Source of the DNA: Annulohypoxylon bovei var. microspora
Taxonomy: Eukaryota > Ascomycota > Sordariomycetes > Xylariales > Hypoxylaceae
Assembly: GCA_022836615.1 (NCBI GenBank)
Contig: MU405264.1
Location: 62,001 to 126,000 of the forward strand
Direction of reading: 5' to 3'
Length of the DNA: 64,000 nucleotides
The position numbers were made by a program, and so were the translations under genes. Shown here in pieces: positions 11,684-22,595 of the stretch. The notes under the pieces were generated by a model. It was not told the DNA's origin, did not search any database, and saw only the letters and a list, made by a program, of their open reading frames with translations. How positions within the stretch are numbered: position 1 is the stretch's first letter; the number at the start of each line of letters is the position of its first letter.

Positions 11684-13230
11684 CTACCCAACAGCAACAA
11701 CAGCCCTCTCATCCCCCACCCGCCCATACGTCTCCCCGTACCTAACCAGCATATGCTCCTCGGCGGTCAGCGCCCTGCCTCCGCGCGCGGCGGCGGCGGC
11801 CGGCGCGCTGCCGTCGAAGGGCCGCAGCTCGACGTCGGTGTTGCCGTCGAAGAAGAAGGGCACGGAGTAGCGGTCGCGGCCGCTGCGGTTGACGACCCGG
11901 TGCACCGTCGACTTGTACGCGTTCTTCGTCCACATCGCCAGCATGTCGCCGATGTTGACCACGTACGCGTCCGCGTTGGGGGAGACCGGGATCCACGTCT
12001 GCGTGTCCGGGTGCTGCACTTCGAGGCCCCCGGAGGAGTCTTGCAGGAGTAGGGTTATGGCGCCTGGGGGGTGGTGTTAGTTGGGGATTTCTTTCTTTCC
12101 GTACCTACCTACTTTTCTCTCTCCCACCCTTTTTTTCCCTTTTCGTTTGTGTAGGTAGGTAGCTAGGTAGGGGATAATGAGAAAGGGGGAAGGAGGCTTA
12201 CCGAAATCAGTGTGCGCCCCGGCGCCCAGCTGCCGCTCGTCCGTCGAGTCCTGGGGCGGGTAGTGCAGCAGGCGGATGGAGCACACGGGGTCCTCCGACA
12301 CGAACGGGCCGAACACGTCGTCGCCGTACGGCAGGCCGCGGGCCAGGATCTCCATGACCTTGCACGAGAGCGCGAACACGGCGGCGTAGTACGCTTCCGT
12401 GGGCGTCTTCAGCGCCTCGTCCGGGATCGAGGGCGGGAAGATGTTCGGCCCGATCAGGAAGGGGTGCGCTTTGGACCGCGGGTCGTCCGCGGGGATGTCT
12501 TGTCCGATGAAGAAACCCTAGGTGCTAGGGTTAGATTGGGGCGGTGGTGGAGGGGGTAGATGAGAGTTAAGGGGACCTCTTGTGATAGGGGTGGTTAGAG
12601 GCTTACCTCCTTGAGATCGGGCATGGTGTCCGCTTGTAAAGCCTATCTCGGTTCGAAAGTTAGGGGTTAGCGATTGCTATTCTGTACTATATAACCTTTC
12701 CAGGTTCAATATCTTAACAAGTCACCGGCAGCACGATGCAAAACAAAGAAGACATCCCTCATCCTAATCCAGGAATTCACTAACCTGGGAGCCGATCAAC
12801 TCATAGCCCCTATTCATCAATACCGGCACCCGCATCTTCTTCTTCTCCTCGAGCGGGAGTTTGAAGAAAGTCTCCGCGGCCTTGAAAATGCCGTCCCGCA
12901 ATTCCTTCGGCAGTCCGTGGTTCACGATCTGGAAGACTGGCGAGCAGGATTAGCAGTCCCCCATTCCCTAAGGCGGATATAAGACAGGCAGGTAGGTAGG
13001 TAGTTGTGAGAAAAACCCAAAATCATTGATCCCGTCCGAAATTCGCAACACTGGTACGAGCACGGGATATAACAAGAACTAATGGTTATAGAAACATAAG
13101 ACTCACACCCGCTCGTAACACAAGCCTGCCGCACCTCCTCGATCACCCTCGCCGACGCCGCCGACGATGGGTCCTCGAGGTAGGGCGATATATCGACCGT
13201 CGGTATGACGAACGCGTCCTCAACAGCCAT
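11684..13230 (-). CDS. 2-oxoglutarate/Fe(II)-dependent oxygenase (isopenicillin N synthase-like)
   Basis: Five exons on the minus strand: 13107-13230, 12785-12936, 12607-12642, 12202-12517 and 11684-12063; 335 aa, all phases closing. The N-terminal DIOX_N part starts at IPTVDISPYL and continues FFQIVNHGLP, then DLKEGFFIGQDIP. The double-stranded beta-helix core carries the iron ligands His206 and Asp208 (GAHTDFG) and His264 (TVHRVVN), plus the 2-oxoglutarate-binding Arg274-x-Ser276. All key residues are therefore intact. Family members hydroxylate, desaturate or cyclise small molecules, using O2 and 2-oxoglutarate and releasing succinate and CO2. The substrate cannot be read from sequence. 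Length is normal. Exon 3 is just 36 nt. A run of Ala at about 300-310 (encoded near 11780-11810) is a local oddity. It is the tail-to-tail neighbour of the MFS transporter. Confidence 0.92.
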
Positions 13231-13991
13231 TACGACGTCACGTACTTCAAGGTCTTTTGCTTAGGTATACGTAGATCTAACCTGTCAGGTTCATATAGCT
13301 GAAATTATGGCATTCCAATAACAAAATTCATCACTTCTTCAATAACATCACTTCTTGCTCCATCCTTTGCAGCAAGTTTAAATATGTAGGTAGATATGTA
13401 TGTATTATCCCTACCCCACTCTTGAGACGAGATGGTGACGGGCGCCATCTGCGAGTATTATGCAGATGCTATCAGCGGGGAACTGTCACGGAGTACGCCG
13501 GCTACCGGTCTCTAGATACTTGTTATCAACCTCGTCTGGCCGTTACCATTGCTGTATTCTAGCTGCGTATCAAAAGTGGAATTGCTGTGCGGGTTCAATG
13601 CTCTTATACATTCAAAGTGGTGGACGACAAAGATCTAGAGTGGGGTTATATAAGAAGCACGGAGTTGCATTGTATTCTGCTTCATTTTTACGGAAGTATG
13701 GGGCTTCTGGAAGATTCAAATTGGTCGATCGCTTGTTTTTTTATATGGTTACATAGTCCGGACTCCGAAAGCAGTCCAGGTACTCTTACATAGGCCCGTG
13801 CCTAATAAACATACCCCCTCATCAACCATTAGTATATCGTCGTTGAAAGTCCTGGGACCGTACAGTGTATGCTCGATAAGGGGTTTGCCCGCGTGGTCGA
13901 GTATGCTGTTATAGGATGCTGCATACTTGTTATGCGACGTCGAGCTAATCCTTGGCCATATCCCTATTATGCTTATGTTGATATAATGCTC
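13231..13991. other. Intergenic, no gene seen
   Basis: This stretch holds the promoter of the oxygenase on the left and the 3' end of the CNNM-type gene on the right. Only short frames without family resemblance are present. Confidence 0.55.
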
Positions 13992-16216
13992 CTATTTTCC
14001 CCCGTTTCTATGTTTTCGGCGATTTTTCTTCTTGTGCCCCTTATGCCCTGAAGATGTACCTTCTCCTTCCGATGCCGCGGTAACAGTGGACTCTCCTTCA
14101 TCTTCAGCCTCTGATAAACTACTGCTGGCCTCGAGTATAACTTTAGTGATGCCACCGGATTCTATTATATTCTCGGTTATACTACCACTGCGTACGTGAC
14201 CTCTTCGACGTCCAATACCATCGTGGATACTCTCAAAGCTTGAAGTAGAGTCTTTTGTTGGCGAGGTATCGTCTTTGACCACCGCGCTGAGTTTGGTTTG
14301 TGTGCCTCGGGTTATTTGCTCTGAAGTTTCTCCGTCGAAGCTAGTTACGATCTCGGGCGGGCCGTTAGAATTGACAGTGGAAAGAGGTTCGGTGTAATTC
14401 TGCTGGAGAGCTTGGATGCCATCCTTGCCATCCCTAACGTTGAATTGAGATCCGAGAAGACTTGAGCGCTCATCTATAACAGCTATCAGATCGTCGCCGA
14501 TATTATCTGTTGTGATAGAGTCCGATTGTTGTCGGGCAGCGGAAGTTGATGGTGCTGCTGGTTTGATTTTAACTGCCGATACTCGTGTGCTTTTAGGGTT
14601 AGATGCTGGATTAGATGGGCCAAGATGCTTGAAGTGATCTCTCATTTCCTCAAAATTGGCTTTAACCGGTATAGTTGTATGCACTAGTTGGCCGTCCTGG
14701 CCTGCCGAGCGTCTTCGCATTAGTAACGTCGTCATCTTTGGGCTGGAACTAAGGACAGAGGCCTCGGTCCTACTACTGATCGAGCCGGCTCGTTTAGTCT
14801 TAAGCGGGTGTCCGTCTTCCTCTTCTATGTCAATAAGCGTGCCATTCCTATTCTCAAGGTCCTTAGCCATGAGTTCTTTTCTCATTGCCCTAGCTTTAGG
14901 CGCGGGATGAGATCTACGGATAGCCTTATGAACATCGACGTATACATCTGATTCATCAATGATTTCCCTGTGAAATATTTGTGAGCGAGTGAAGGATGAA
15001 GATGATGAACAGATTACTTACTCTCCGATGAGCTCTTCGATTACATCCTCAAGTGTTACGACACCCAGAGCGCCAAAATCTTCCCCTGGTGACTCTGAGA
15101 TGAGTACCATATGAGATTTGCCTTCTTGGAAAAAGTTGATGATATCCAGACAGCTAGTCTCTGGTCGGGTCTCGGGTAGGGCAGCAAGGGCAAAGTCTCT
15201 GACTCGTTTGCCATCCTCGGGGTCATACGTGATGAGAATCTTAACTAGAAGCATACCCACGAAATTTGTTGGCTTGCCTGTCTGGTGAATAGGAATCCGA
15301 GAGTAGCCGGCGTCGAGAATCTGATCAATAGTCTTTTCATCCAACACGGTATCCTCCGACATGGTATAGACATCCTCCATAGGGGTCATTACCTCCTCGA
15401 CTGCCTTGCGTTTTAGGTCAAGGACGGCGCTGATGATTGTTACCTCATCTTGATTCAGACGTTGATCAACCTCGCCGAGTGACTTGTGGAGTGTAACCAA
15501 TGTCTTCAAGCCACTCTTCTTGTACACGGTTCCATGATCCTCTCCGAGTAGCCAATCAAGGAGCTTCGCAGTGGGCCACGCGACGGGGGCGAGGAGGTAC
15601 ATCATTAATAGAACGGGCTTCGACATATATCCGCCGATCTGAAGACCGTAGCGAACGCATATAGACTGTGGCAATATTTCGCCGAAAATTACTATAGTGA
15701 ATTAAGCATATTAGTACTAAGCACGACTGGAAAGCAAAGGTATAGAGAAGGCTTATTAGAGATCTTACCAATAAGAACAGTACTTCCAACAACGGCAGCA
15801 ACGCCACCACCAAAACATCTATCTAAAACAACGGGGAGCGTTTCATTAACGATGACGTTAGACAGCAATAACGTCACCAAAACCCAATGTTTACCCTTAT
15901 TAAGGAGATCGTGAACACGTTTCGCGTTTCTTCGTTGAGGTTCTTCGAGGTCGAGAGATATTACTTGAAGGTAGATTTCGTCCTGGCCCATGAGAGCTAT
16001 TGTCAAGCCAGCAAAGGCACCTCCTAATAATACGAGGACCATCGACACGACATAAAGCACCCAGAGGGCACCGCCCTCGGCTTCTTCGGGAGCATTGTCA
16101 AGGGTACGGGAATAGTATTGTGTCGGGGCAGCAGATACTAGGCCAAGAGACAGAAATACAGCTCTAGACAGGCCAAGAACAGCTGAACGAGCACGAAGGA
16201 TGCCTTCGTTTCCCAT
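13992..16216 (-). CDS. CNNM/Mam3-type membrane protein with CBS domains
   Basis: Three exons on the minus strand: 15769-16216, 15022-15691 and 13992-14967; 697 aa. The product resembles fungal Mam3 and animal CNNM/ACDP proteins, implicated in magnesium/manganese homeostasis at vacuolar or plasma membranes. A hydrophobic N-terminus (about 10-30) is followed by the DUF21 transmembrane module: segments near 51-75 and 112-135, and the signature VIFGEILPQ across the first splice at about 150-158. A paired CBS module follows, starting near MTPMEDVYTMSED, with SRIPIHQ and ending LGVVTLEDVIEELIGE. The last about 320 residues are a low-complexity Ser/Thr-rich tail with a Glu-rich patch and a Lys/Arg-rich extreme C-terminus; such tails are variable. 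Neighbours give no functional clue. Confidence 0.92.
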
Positions 16217-17031
16217 GTTTTTCGAATGTTTCGGCGGTAGAGACTGGAAGAAATCGTTTACAAGGTGGCTTCAAAAATCGACTTGAATGAACAGAAAACA
16301 CGATCGATCAGTCGGAATGTTTTACAAGAATTTATATTGAGGGTTCCAAGATATCCCCTTGTGACAGGTAGTTATTTCGGCGAAGTGTAGGTCACAAAGT
16401 CACCTCGGCCGAGCCAAAGTAATCTGGATATCTAGATAGCACTATAACACTATAGCACCATCAAACCAGATCTACTAGCTTCGAGGGATCAATGGATGAG
16501 GTATTTATGAATGTGGTCAAAAGACCAATTCATCCATTGGAGATCTCGCGAATCGGAATAGCTCGATGGTGGAGAGAGGAGAGGTGGTAGCTGCGGATGC
16601 GAAGATATTGGCGTTGGCGGTGTTAGAACTCGAGCTACGAGAGTGAGACGAAGAAATTAGGAATTAAGCGGATGCTTAATGACGAATGGGTTATCCAATT
16701 AATGATGTGGGTCAGATAAGACTAAGACAAGCTCTTGTGGAGAAACAAAGACGAAAAAAGAAAATCCTAAAATCCTACTGGGCGCTTGTGGCGGAAAGCG
16801 GTAGGTGGATCTGGGTGGGCTGGAGCTACCCCTGCAAACCCGCTAAATTCAAGTGGCTGTTGTGGCTAGAAAAATAAAGATTTGCCGTACTTCCGGAGCT
16901 AGGACTCACCTAGCTCAGGCTAGCTGAAGCTTAGGATTAGGTAAGCATATCTGATACACCTAGCAGTGCCAGTATAGGTAATCATCTCATACTTCTGTAA
17001 AGATTCATACAATCCCGAAATATAGTAACAT
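16217..17031. other. Promoter of CNNM gene and 3' spacer
   Basis: Holds the upstream region of the CNNM-type gene (right part of that transcript) and the downstream region of the cyclase gene. Short frames only; a 63-codon frame at 16686-16877 has no resemblance to a known family. Confidence 0.55.
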
Positions 17032-18254
17032 TTAATCATACCATATAGCGTTCATCCCAAACCCCGGCTCCGGAATTCTACACCTAGCCACACGACCCAA
17101 GAACTCATCCTTCCACCGATATATCTCGACCCACCCGTCCTGATCGTCCGTGATCGCCAGCCACTCCTCGCTCCAATCGCACGGCGCCACCGCGTTGCTA
17201 TGACCACCGCTCGTCGGCGTAGGGCTCAAGCAGATCTGCTCCTCTATCGACCCGCAGTCCCGTAGCCGGAACGCGGCGATGTAGCCCTGCAGGTCGAAGC
17301 TGTTGGCCCGGCTCGTCGCGAACAGATACCTGCCCGATTTCGTGAGGGAGCACACGTCGCTCCGGTACATCGTGTCGTGCTTCGGGATGCCCGGCGGGAT
17401 CAGCGGGTACGAGTGGTGCGTGTATACGGGCATGTGCGTCGCCGGGTCGATGACGTACTCGCAGAGCCGGTTGCCGGCTTCCATGAGCGCGTATAAGTAG
17501 TTGCCCGTCGGATGCATCGCCACCCAGCGCGGATGGTCCTTCGGGTCCGGCGCGTCCACGCTGCCCACCAGTTCGACTTCGCCCGATGGTGCTTTCTTGT
17601 GCACCCATAGCTTGTTAGCTTTCAGGTCGGCCGAGTAGAGGTAGGTCTCCGTCGGATCGAACACCATGCCATGGATGCCGGTGTTAGGTTGATACGTATA
17701 GTGCTGTATGTCGTTCTCAAGAGCTCCGGTAGATGACACGGAGAAGACGGATCCATGGCCGGCATATGTGTAGAACGGATTGCAATAAACGGCGTAAGGG
17801 GGTTGTTTTGCGGCAAGTAGAAAGATGGCACGGGTGTTGGTTGTGGCCAGGCTTGCTTGAGCTACGTGCCGAACATCAGGGGTCAATTACCGGGTAGGTT
17901 GGCTAGACAGGTCCTTGCGAAACTTACGATCATGATTCATTGGATGCGACGTTTCGTGGACAATCTCTGTCGGGCTCTTGACGGCAAAGCTGGACCACTT
18001 CTTCATCGCCGCGCCGTATATGTTTTTCTTGGCATGCTAGGAGAACATCGTGTGAGTATACAGGAAGTTATCTAGGCTGAGACCTAGGCCTGGCAGATTC
18101 GACTCACATCAAAAGTCATCCATGAGATAGGTTCATCATGAGGAATCTCGGTTCTCTTCACCAGTTCTAATGTTAACTTCTCGTCGTCGAAAGCTACAGT
18201 GAAGATGGCCCCTGGTGGAGTCCACGTTCCTATCATCAAGTGATGAATCGGCAT
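17032..18254 (-). CDS. Carboxy-cis,cis-muconate cyclase (3-carboxymuconate lactonising enzyme)
   Basis: Three exons on the minus strand: 18108-18254, 17928-18036 and 17032-17855; 359 aa. The fungal enzyme lactonises 3-carboxy-cis,cis-muconate, made from protocatechuate, to 3-carboxymuconolactone in the 3-oxoadipate pathway. It is a seven-bladed beta-propeller unrelated to the bacterial enzyme. The start HHLMIGTWTPPGAIFTV is the family's N-terminal blade. HAKKNIYGAAMKKW follows the first splice and SLATTNTRAIFLLAA the second. Later marks include GIHGMVFDPTETYLYSAD, HPRWVAMHPTGNYLYAL and the C-terminal GFGMNAIWYD. An upstream in-frame ATG at 18312-18314 would add 20 residues (RLLKTASKFTWRKEPR); I prefer 18254 because homologues begin near HHLMIGTW. 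The gene is divergent from the ring-cleavage dioxygenase, which fits a shared catabolic role. Confidence 0.92.
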
Positions 18255-19644
18255 TCTGGGCTCTTTTCGCCAGGTGAATTTCGAAGCAGTCTTGAGCAGC
18301 CGTGGCCGATTCATACGACGAAAAAGTGAACAGGAAGACTCAAGAAATCAGCCCCCACCGTCTCATCACCTTTAGCGCGCAATCGATAGCATCACTCGAC
18401 GCTAATAGTCGACTCAATGGTCGATCATAACAACAATGCAGCTTTCTTCAATGCGGATATGAATAGGGCTAGAGTTGTTCCTTGAATACTCAAGCTACAG
18501 TACTTTCTAGCCCCGTTATTACATTGACATCTCCGACGGTACCTTATTAGAGCAGGCTAGTAAGCGAAGATTCCAGCTATTTTGTCCCCGCATCTACCTG
18601 GCGGCATCTCGCCCCCCTCCTATGGATCATTGCACCATTGCTTAGGGAAGCTATGGAACCACGATGTGGGGAAGAATCGACATTCCCATACGCATTTCCC
18701 ACGTTATCCTTCATAGAATCGGCACCGCTAGCGGGAAACGGTAAATGATCACGGCATACGGGTTAATTTGTTCGTTAGATACCGAGTGGCCGGCTACATG
18801 CTGGATCTCCTTTTCTATTTGCCACGCTGCAGTGCCGGATAAACGCCTCATCACCTGAATTCCCCCACCATGGATGTCTCGGTTACAGGGTTCGGACGAT
18901 TACACTACAGCTAATAGTCGTACATTACTGGGTCATAGATTTTCAATTGGATCCAATTGTGGTCTTCATTCATGATCTTACCTGGTAAGATACATAGCAG
19001 CAAGTGCTAGCTCGAATTCATCAGGGTCCATCTTCAAACAGTATAACGACCATGACCAAGGTTTCATCTGATGAAAAGCAACCAATCGTAGAAGTCATTG
19101 AAGAAGCCATCTCACTACCAGCCTAGGTCGGTACATAAATAGCACCCTTGGGTCCGAAATAACACGCGACGCCGAGCTAGAAGCTTTAGAAGCCCGCCAC
19201 TAAGCTTGCTGCCTTTGTAAGGGCGATTTATGACCCGAGAGGCAAGGGGTTTTCATATGGCTGCCGTGAGAGTAATCCGGTCCACATATAGGGCCCTTTT
19301 GATGATGGCGGGGTTTTATTGAATATCTTCAGGAACTAACCTATCATACATCATACATTGCTCATACAACGAAGGAACGGGTGGTAAAACTTAAATGAAG
19401 ACGGCGTTTCTATTTGATGCTTGTCTTTGTCCGTATGTGCTAAAGTTCTCCCTTGCCTGTCGAATATATCTAGCCAATGTCCGGACGGTAGTCTAGTCTG
19501 GTCTTCGTATATACTCATCTTCTATTCATACTACTTATAGTGTACATATATAATTTCACATTTCCCAAGGCGCATCAACCTCGCCTTCACTAATAGCTCA
19601 TCATACCTCTCTAACTCGTCAAAGTCCGCCAAAAACTAACAAAA
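18255..19644. promoter_or_regulatory. Shared divergent promoter region of the cyclase and dioxygenase genes
   Basis: A 1.3-1.4 kb spacer between the starts of two divergent aromatic-catabolism genes. No other gene is visible inside. It contains a TATA-like box before the dioxygenase and TCCGGACGG at about 19490-19498. The latter is the CGG-rich kind of site that zinc-cluster activators often bind; that reading is inference. Co-regulation by an aromatic inducer is plausible from the layout alone. Confidence 0.5.
19547..19553 (+). promoter_or_regulatory. TATA box candidate of the intradiol dioxygenase gene
   Basis: TATATAA lies 92 bases before the dioxygenase ATG, a normal distance for a fungal TATA box with a short leader. 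Confidence 0.4.
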
Positions 19645-20635
19645 ATGGCCTCCGACGCAAACGGCGCGACTAGCGCCCCCACACCCTCCAGATTTGACCC
19701 TACATTCACACAACACGTCATAGAGACCATGGGTCCCAAAACCACAGACCGGAACCGCGTCGTCCTGGGGGCCCTGATCCGGCATATCCACGACTTCGCG
19801 CGGGACGTCGAGCTGACGATCGACGAGTGGATGGCGGGGGTGCGGTACATCAACGCGGTCGGGCGCGTGTACGCGGAGTCGGGGCAGACGCGCAACGAGG
19901 CGCACCGGCTGTCGGACATCCTGGGTCTCGAGACGCTGGTCGACGAGATCGCGCACAAGATCATCTCCGAGACCGAGGTCGACCCCACGTCCTCCGCCAT
20001 CCTGGGCCCCTTCTGGAGCCCCAACGCGCCCTTCCGCGAGAACGGCGGCTCCATCATCCAGGACCCGGCCGAGGACGGCCGCGTCGTCTTCATGCACGGC
20101 GTCGTCTCCGACCTCGTCACCGGCAAGCCGATCCCGGGTGCGGTTTTCGACATCTGGCAGGCCTCCGCCAACGGCAAGTACGACTTCCAGGACCCCGACA
20201 ACCAGACCCCGAACAACCTGCGCGGCAAGTTCCGCGCGGACGAGAACGGCAAGTACTGGTTTTATTGCTATTATCCGACGGCGTACTCGCTGCCCACGGA
20301 CGGCCCGTCGTACCAGATGTTGCAGATGATGGACCGGCACCCGATGCGGCCGGCGCACATCCACATCATGGTGAGTTTCAGTTTTCTCCCCCCTTCCGTC
20401 CCATTGGTCAGAGGTGCTAACACAGACCCCACAGGTCACACACGCAGACTACAAGGGCTGCACGACGCAGCTGTACCCCAAGGACGACGAGTGGCTGTCG
20501 TCCGACACCGTGTTCGCCGTCAAGGACGACCTGGTGGTCGACTTCAAGCCGCTCGAGGGCGACGCCAAGGCCAAGCTCGAGCTGGACTACAACGTCATCC
20601 TCGCGCCGAAGGACTACAAGGGCAAGCCTTTCTAG
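19645..20635 (+). CDS. Intradiol ring-cleavage dioxygenase (catechol/hydroxyquinol 1,2-dioxygenase type)
   Basis: Two exons, 19645-20370 and 20435-20635; 308 aa. These non-haem Fe(III) enzymes split a catechol ring between its hydroxyls to a muconate. An N-terminal helical dimerisation region occupies about 20-115, followed by LGPFWSPNAP at 120-129 and the beta-sandwich core. The iron ligands are visible as Tyr179 (GKYD), Tyr214 (PTAYSLPTDGP), His238 and His240 (RPAHIH). The Tyr214-His238 spacing equals that of known hydroxyquinol dioxygenases. The intron falls right after the His pair. Close family choices are catechol, hydroxyquinol or protocatechuate as substrate. Sequence resembles the hydroxyquinol/catechol group, while the divergent cyclase neighbour belongs to the protocatechuate branch, so the substrate is open. 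No signal peptide is seen; expected in the cytosol. Coding GC3 is very high. Confidence 0.93.
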
Positions 20636-21288
20636 ACGCACTTTACGAAAGTTTGGAGCGACGATACAAATCCTTGTAGGGGCGTAGGCAGTCAGCGAGC
20701 GTACTAGTTCGTGTTCCCGTTTTGTGCCGGGATGTAGGGCGAGAGGTGATGTGCGAAGTATGAAGTGTAGAGTGTGAATATTGGGGAGATGGTACATACC
20801 TATCTAGTGGTGCGATTGCGAGCCGAGGAGCTCGAGCGGAGTTGCTGCCCCAGAAGCAAAGGGGTAAGGAAGACGCTCCTATTGGTGAGGGGTGAGACGA
20901 TAGGCGTTATGATGTCTCTGCGCCTCCTTCTGTGTCTGTATTAAGGTGCATGGCAGGGCGCTGTTTTCGAGCTGCAGCTCACCAGATGATAATAAACTGT
21001 ATATCGAGCTTCATTGTCGCCGTGAGAAAGCTAGCGATGCCTGGCCAGCAGTATGTATCCAGTAATCCGGCCATAGGTTCGTGTTGTCATGCATTCAATT
21101 GATACTCATTAATGATACAACTACAACAACTACTACTACTACTATTACAATTCAAAAGCCACCCCCAGCCCCCTGAACTCTGGACCCAATCAGTCAAGAC
21201 ACATCCCGACCAACCGGAGCTGACCTGAACGCCAAACCGCCCACCTATAATCTCCGACCCAGTCAATCAGATCCTGTAGTTTTGCGCC
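20636..21288. other. Convergent 3' spacer
   Basis: Spacer between the dioxygenase and the cysteine-repeat gene, which converge. It contains a short CTA/CAA microsatellite at about 21118-21147. No gene is seen. Confidence 0.6.
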
Positions 21289-22595
21289 TCAAACCGGAGT
21301 CGGGAGAGCGTCTGCTGCTATGAATTGAGACAGCAGGGTGTCTACGCTGCTGGCTTGCGCCGCGTCCTCCCAGGTGCAGTTGACCTTGGTGTTGTAGAGC
21401 TGCGTGCAGTTGGGACACTGTGATAATGGAAGTTAGTCACTACATGGTACATACTTCGCTGGGGGGGTTCAGATAAAGACTAAAGATTCAGTCATAAGGG
21501 TGAAGGGATTCATCAACGACATACCGGCCCGAAGTCCGCCCACGTGTGCGAAGACATGCACACGTCGATGCGGTCCCCGCTGCACTTCACCTCGCCGCCG
21601 AAACACGGGTTGTCCTCCGCGCCGCCCACCTCCGGGACAGACCTAGGCGCCAGAGTCGGGGCCAGGATCGTAGGCAGAGCGGGAATCGGCGTCTCGAGCG
21701 CAGCCGCGTTCGTCGTCACCGTCATCATCGGAACGTCCGCGGCCCTAGTAGGGGCGGCGGTCATAGGCTTAGTCGCGAGCGGGGTGCAGAAGACCTCGCC
21801 CTCGCCAGTATCGGCGCAGCCGGCGCAGCGCTCGAGGGCGCGCCACTGGCGCAGGTTGTCGCAGTACTGGAGCCAGTCGCCGCTGCAGCGCAGCTCGCCG
21901 GGGACGCAGGCGGGGGGCGGCGGCTGCGAGGGCAGCGAGCTGGGCACGCAGTCGACGACGCCGTCGGCGACCTGGCTGCAGTCGAAGCACTTGACGAGCG
22001 GCTGCCAGCGGTAGCCGTCAACGCAGATCTCCTCCCACGGGCCGCGGCAGCGCAGCTCGTTGCGCTTGCAGGGCGTGGGCGTCGGCAGCCCGGACACGAT
22101 CGGCACGCAGTCGATGGTGCCGTCCTCGAACGTGAAGCACTCCGAGCACCGCCGCACCTCCACCCACCCCGACCAGTCGTCGAAGATCTCCTCCACCGGC
22201 CCGTTGCACCGCAGGTCCCCCGTGTGGTGCACCGGATACGTCGCCGGGGCCTCGGCGGGCGCGCGGTTCAGGGTCATGGCCTGCGACAGGGCCTTCCCGG
22301 GGACGCGGCGCACAGTCCGGGTAGGAGGCGGGACGTCGCGCTTCAGCTCGGCGCGCGAGTCCACGCACCCGGCGTCCTGGGTATACTTGTCCTCGAAGCA
22401 GTGTGTCGGGGGCGCGCACTGCTGGTTGCCGACCCATGTGCCCAGCGAACTACACCGGTAGATGGTGTCGTCGTAGCACATCTTGGTGCCAGGCGCGCAG
22501 TGCGCGACTTCAGGGTGGAGAGCGGGCAGGACGCCTCCTAGGGCCGGGGCTGATAGACTGGCACAAGCCAGCAGGAGCTGGTGAAGACGAACCAT
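21289..22595 (-). CDS. Secreted protein with five cysteine-rich repeats
   Basis: Two exons on the minus strand, 21525-22595 and 21289-21417; 399 aa. A signal peptide (about 1-20, VRLHQLLLACASLSAPALGG) is followed by five repeats of a regular unit. The full pattern, in repeats 3-5, is C-x6-C-x7-C-x5-W-x5-C-x2-C-x9-C. Repeats start at Cys33, about 123, Cys176, Cys230 and Cys331. Repeat 1 keeps the first four cysteines and Trp54 but has wider spacing at the end. Repeat 2 lacks the first and third cysteines (His123 and Phe138) and keeps the rest. Pro/Thr-rich linkers separate units, longest at 271-330. The intron interrupts repeat 5 just before Cys358. No catalytic domain is seen. The arrangement suggests wall-, carbohydrate- or host-surface binding, but I do not recognise the family for certain. 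Very high GC3 makes long antisense frames. Confidence 0.85.

Noticed and set aside
19636..20439. 267-codon minus-strand frame
   Set aside because: Antisense shadow of the dioxygenase, caused by GC-rich third positions.
21546..22541. 331-codon open frame on the plus strand
   Set aside because: Antisense to the cysteine-repeat gene, whose very high GC3 removes stops on the opposite strand; the translation is Arg/Ala/Gly-rich and has no family features.
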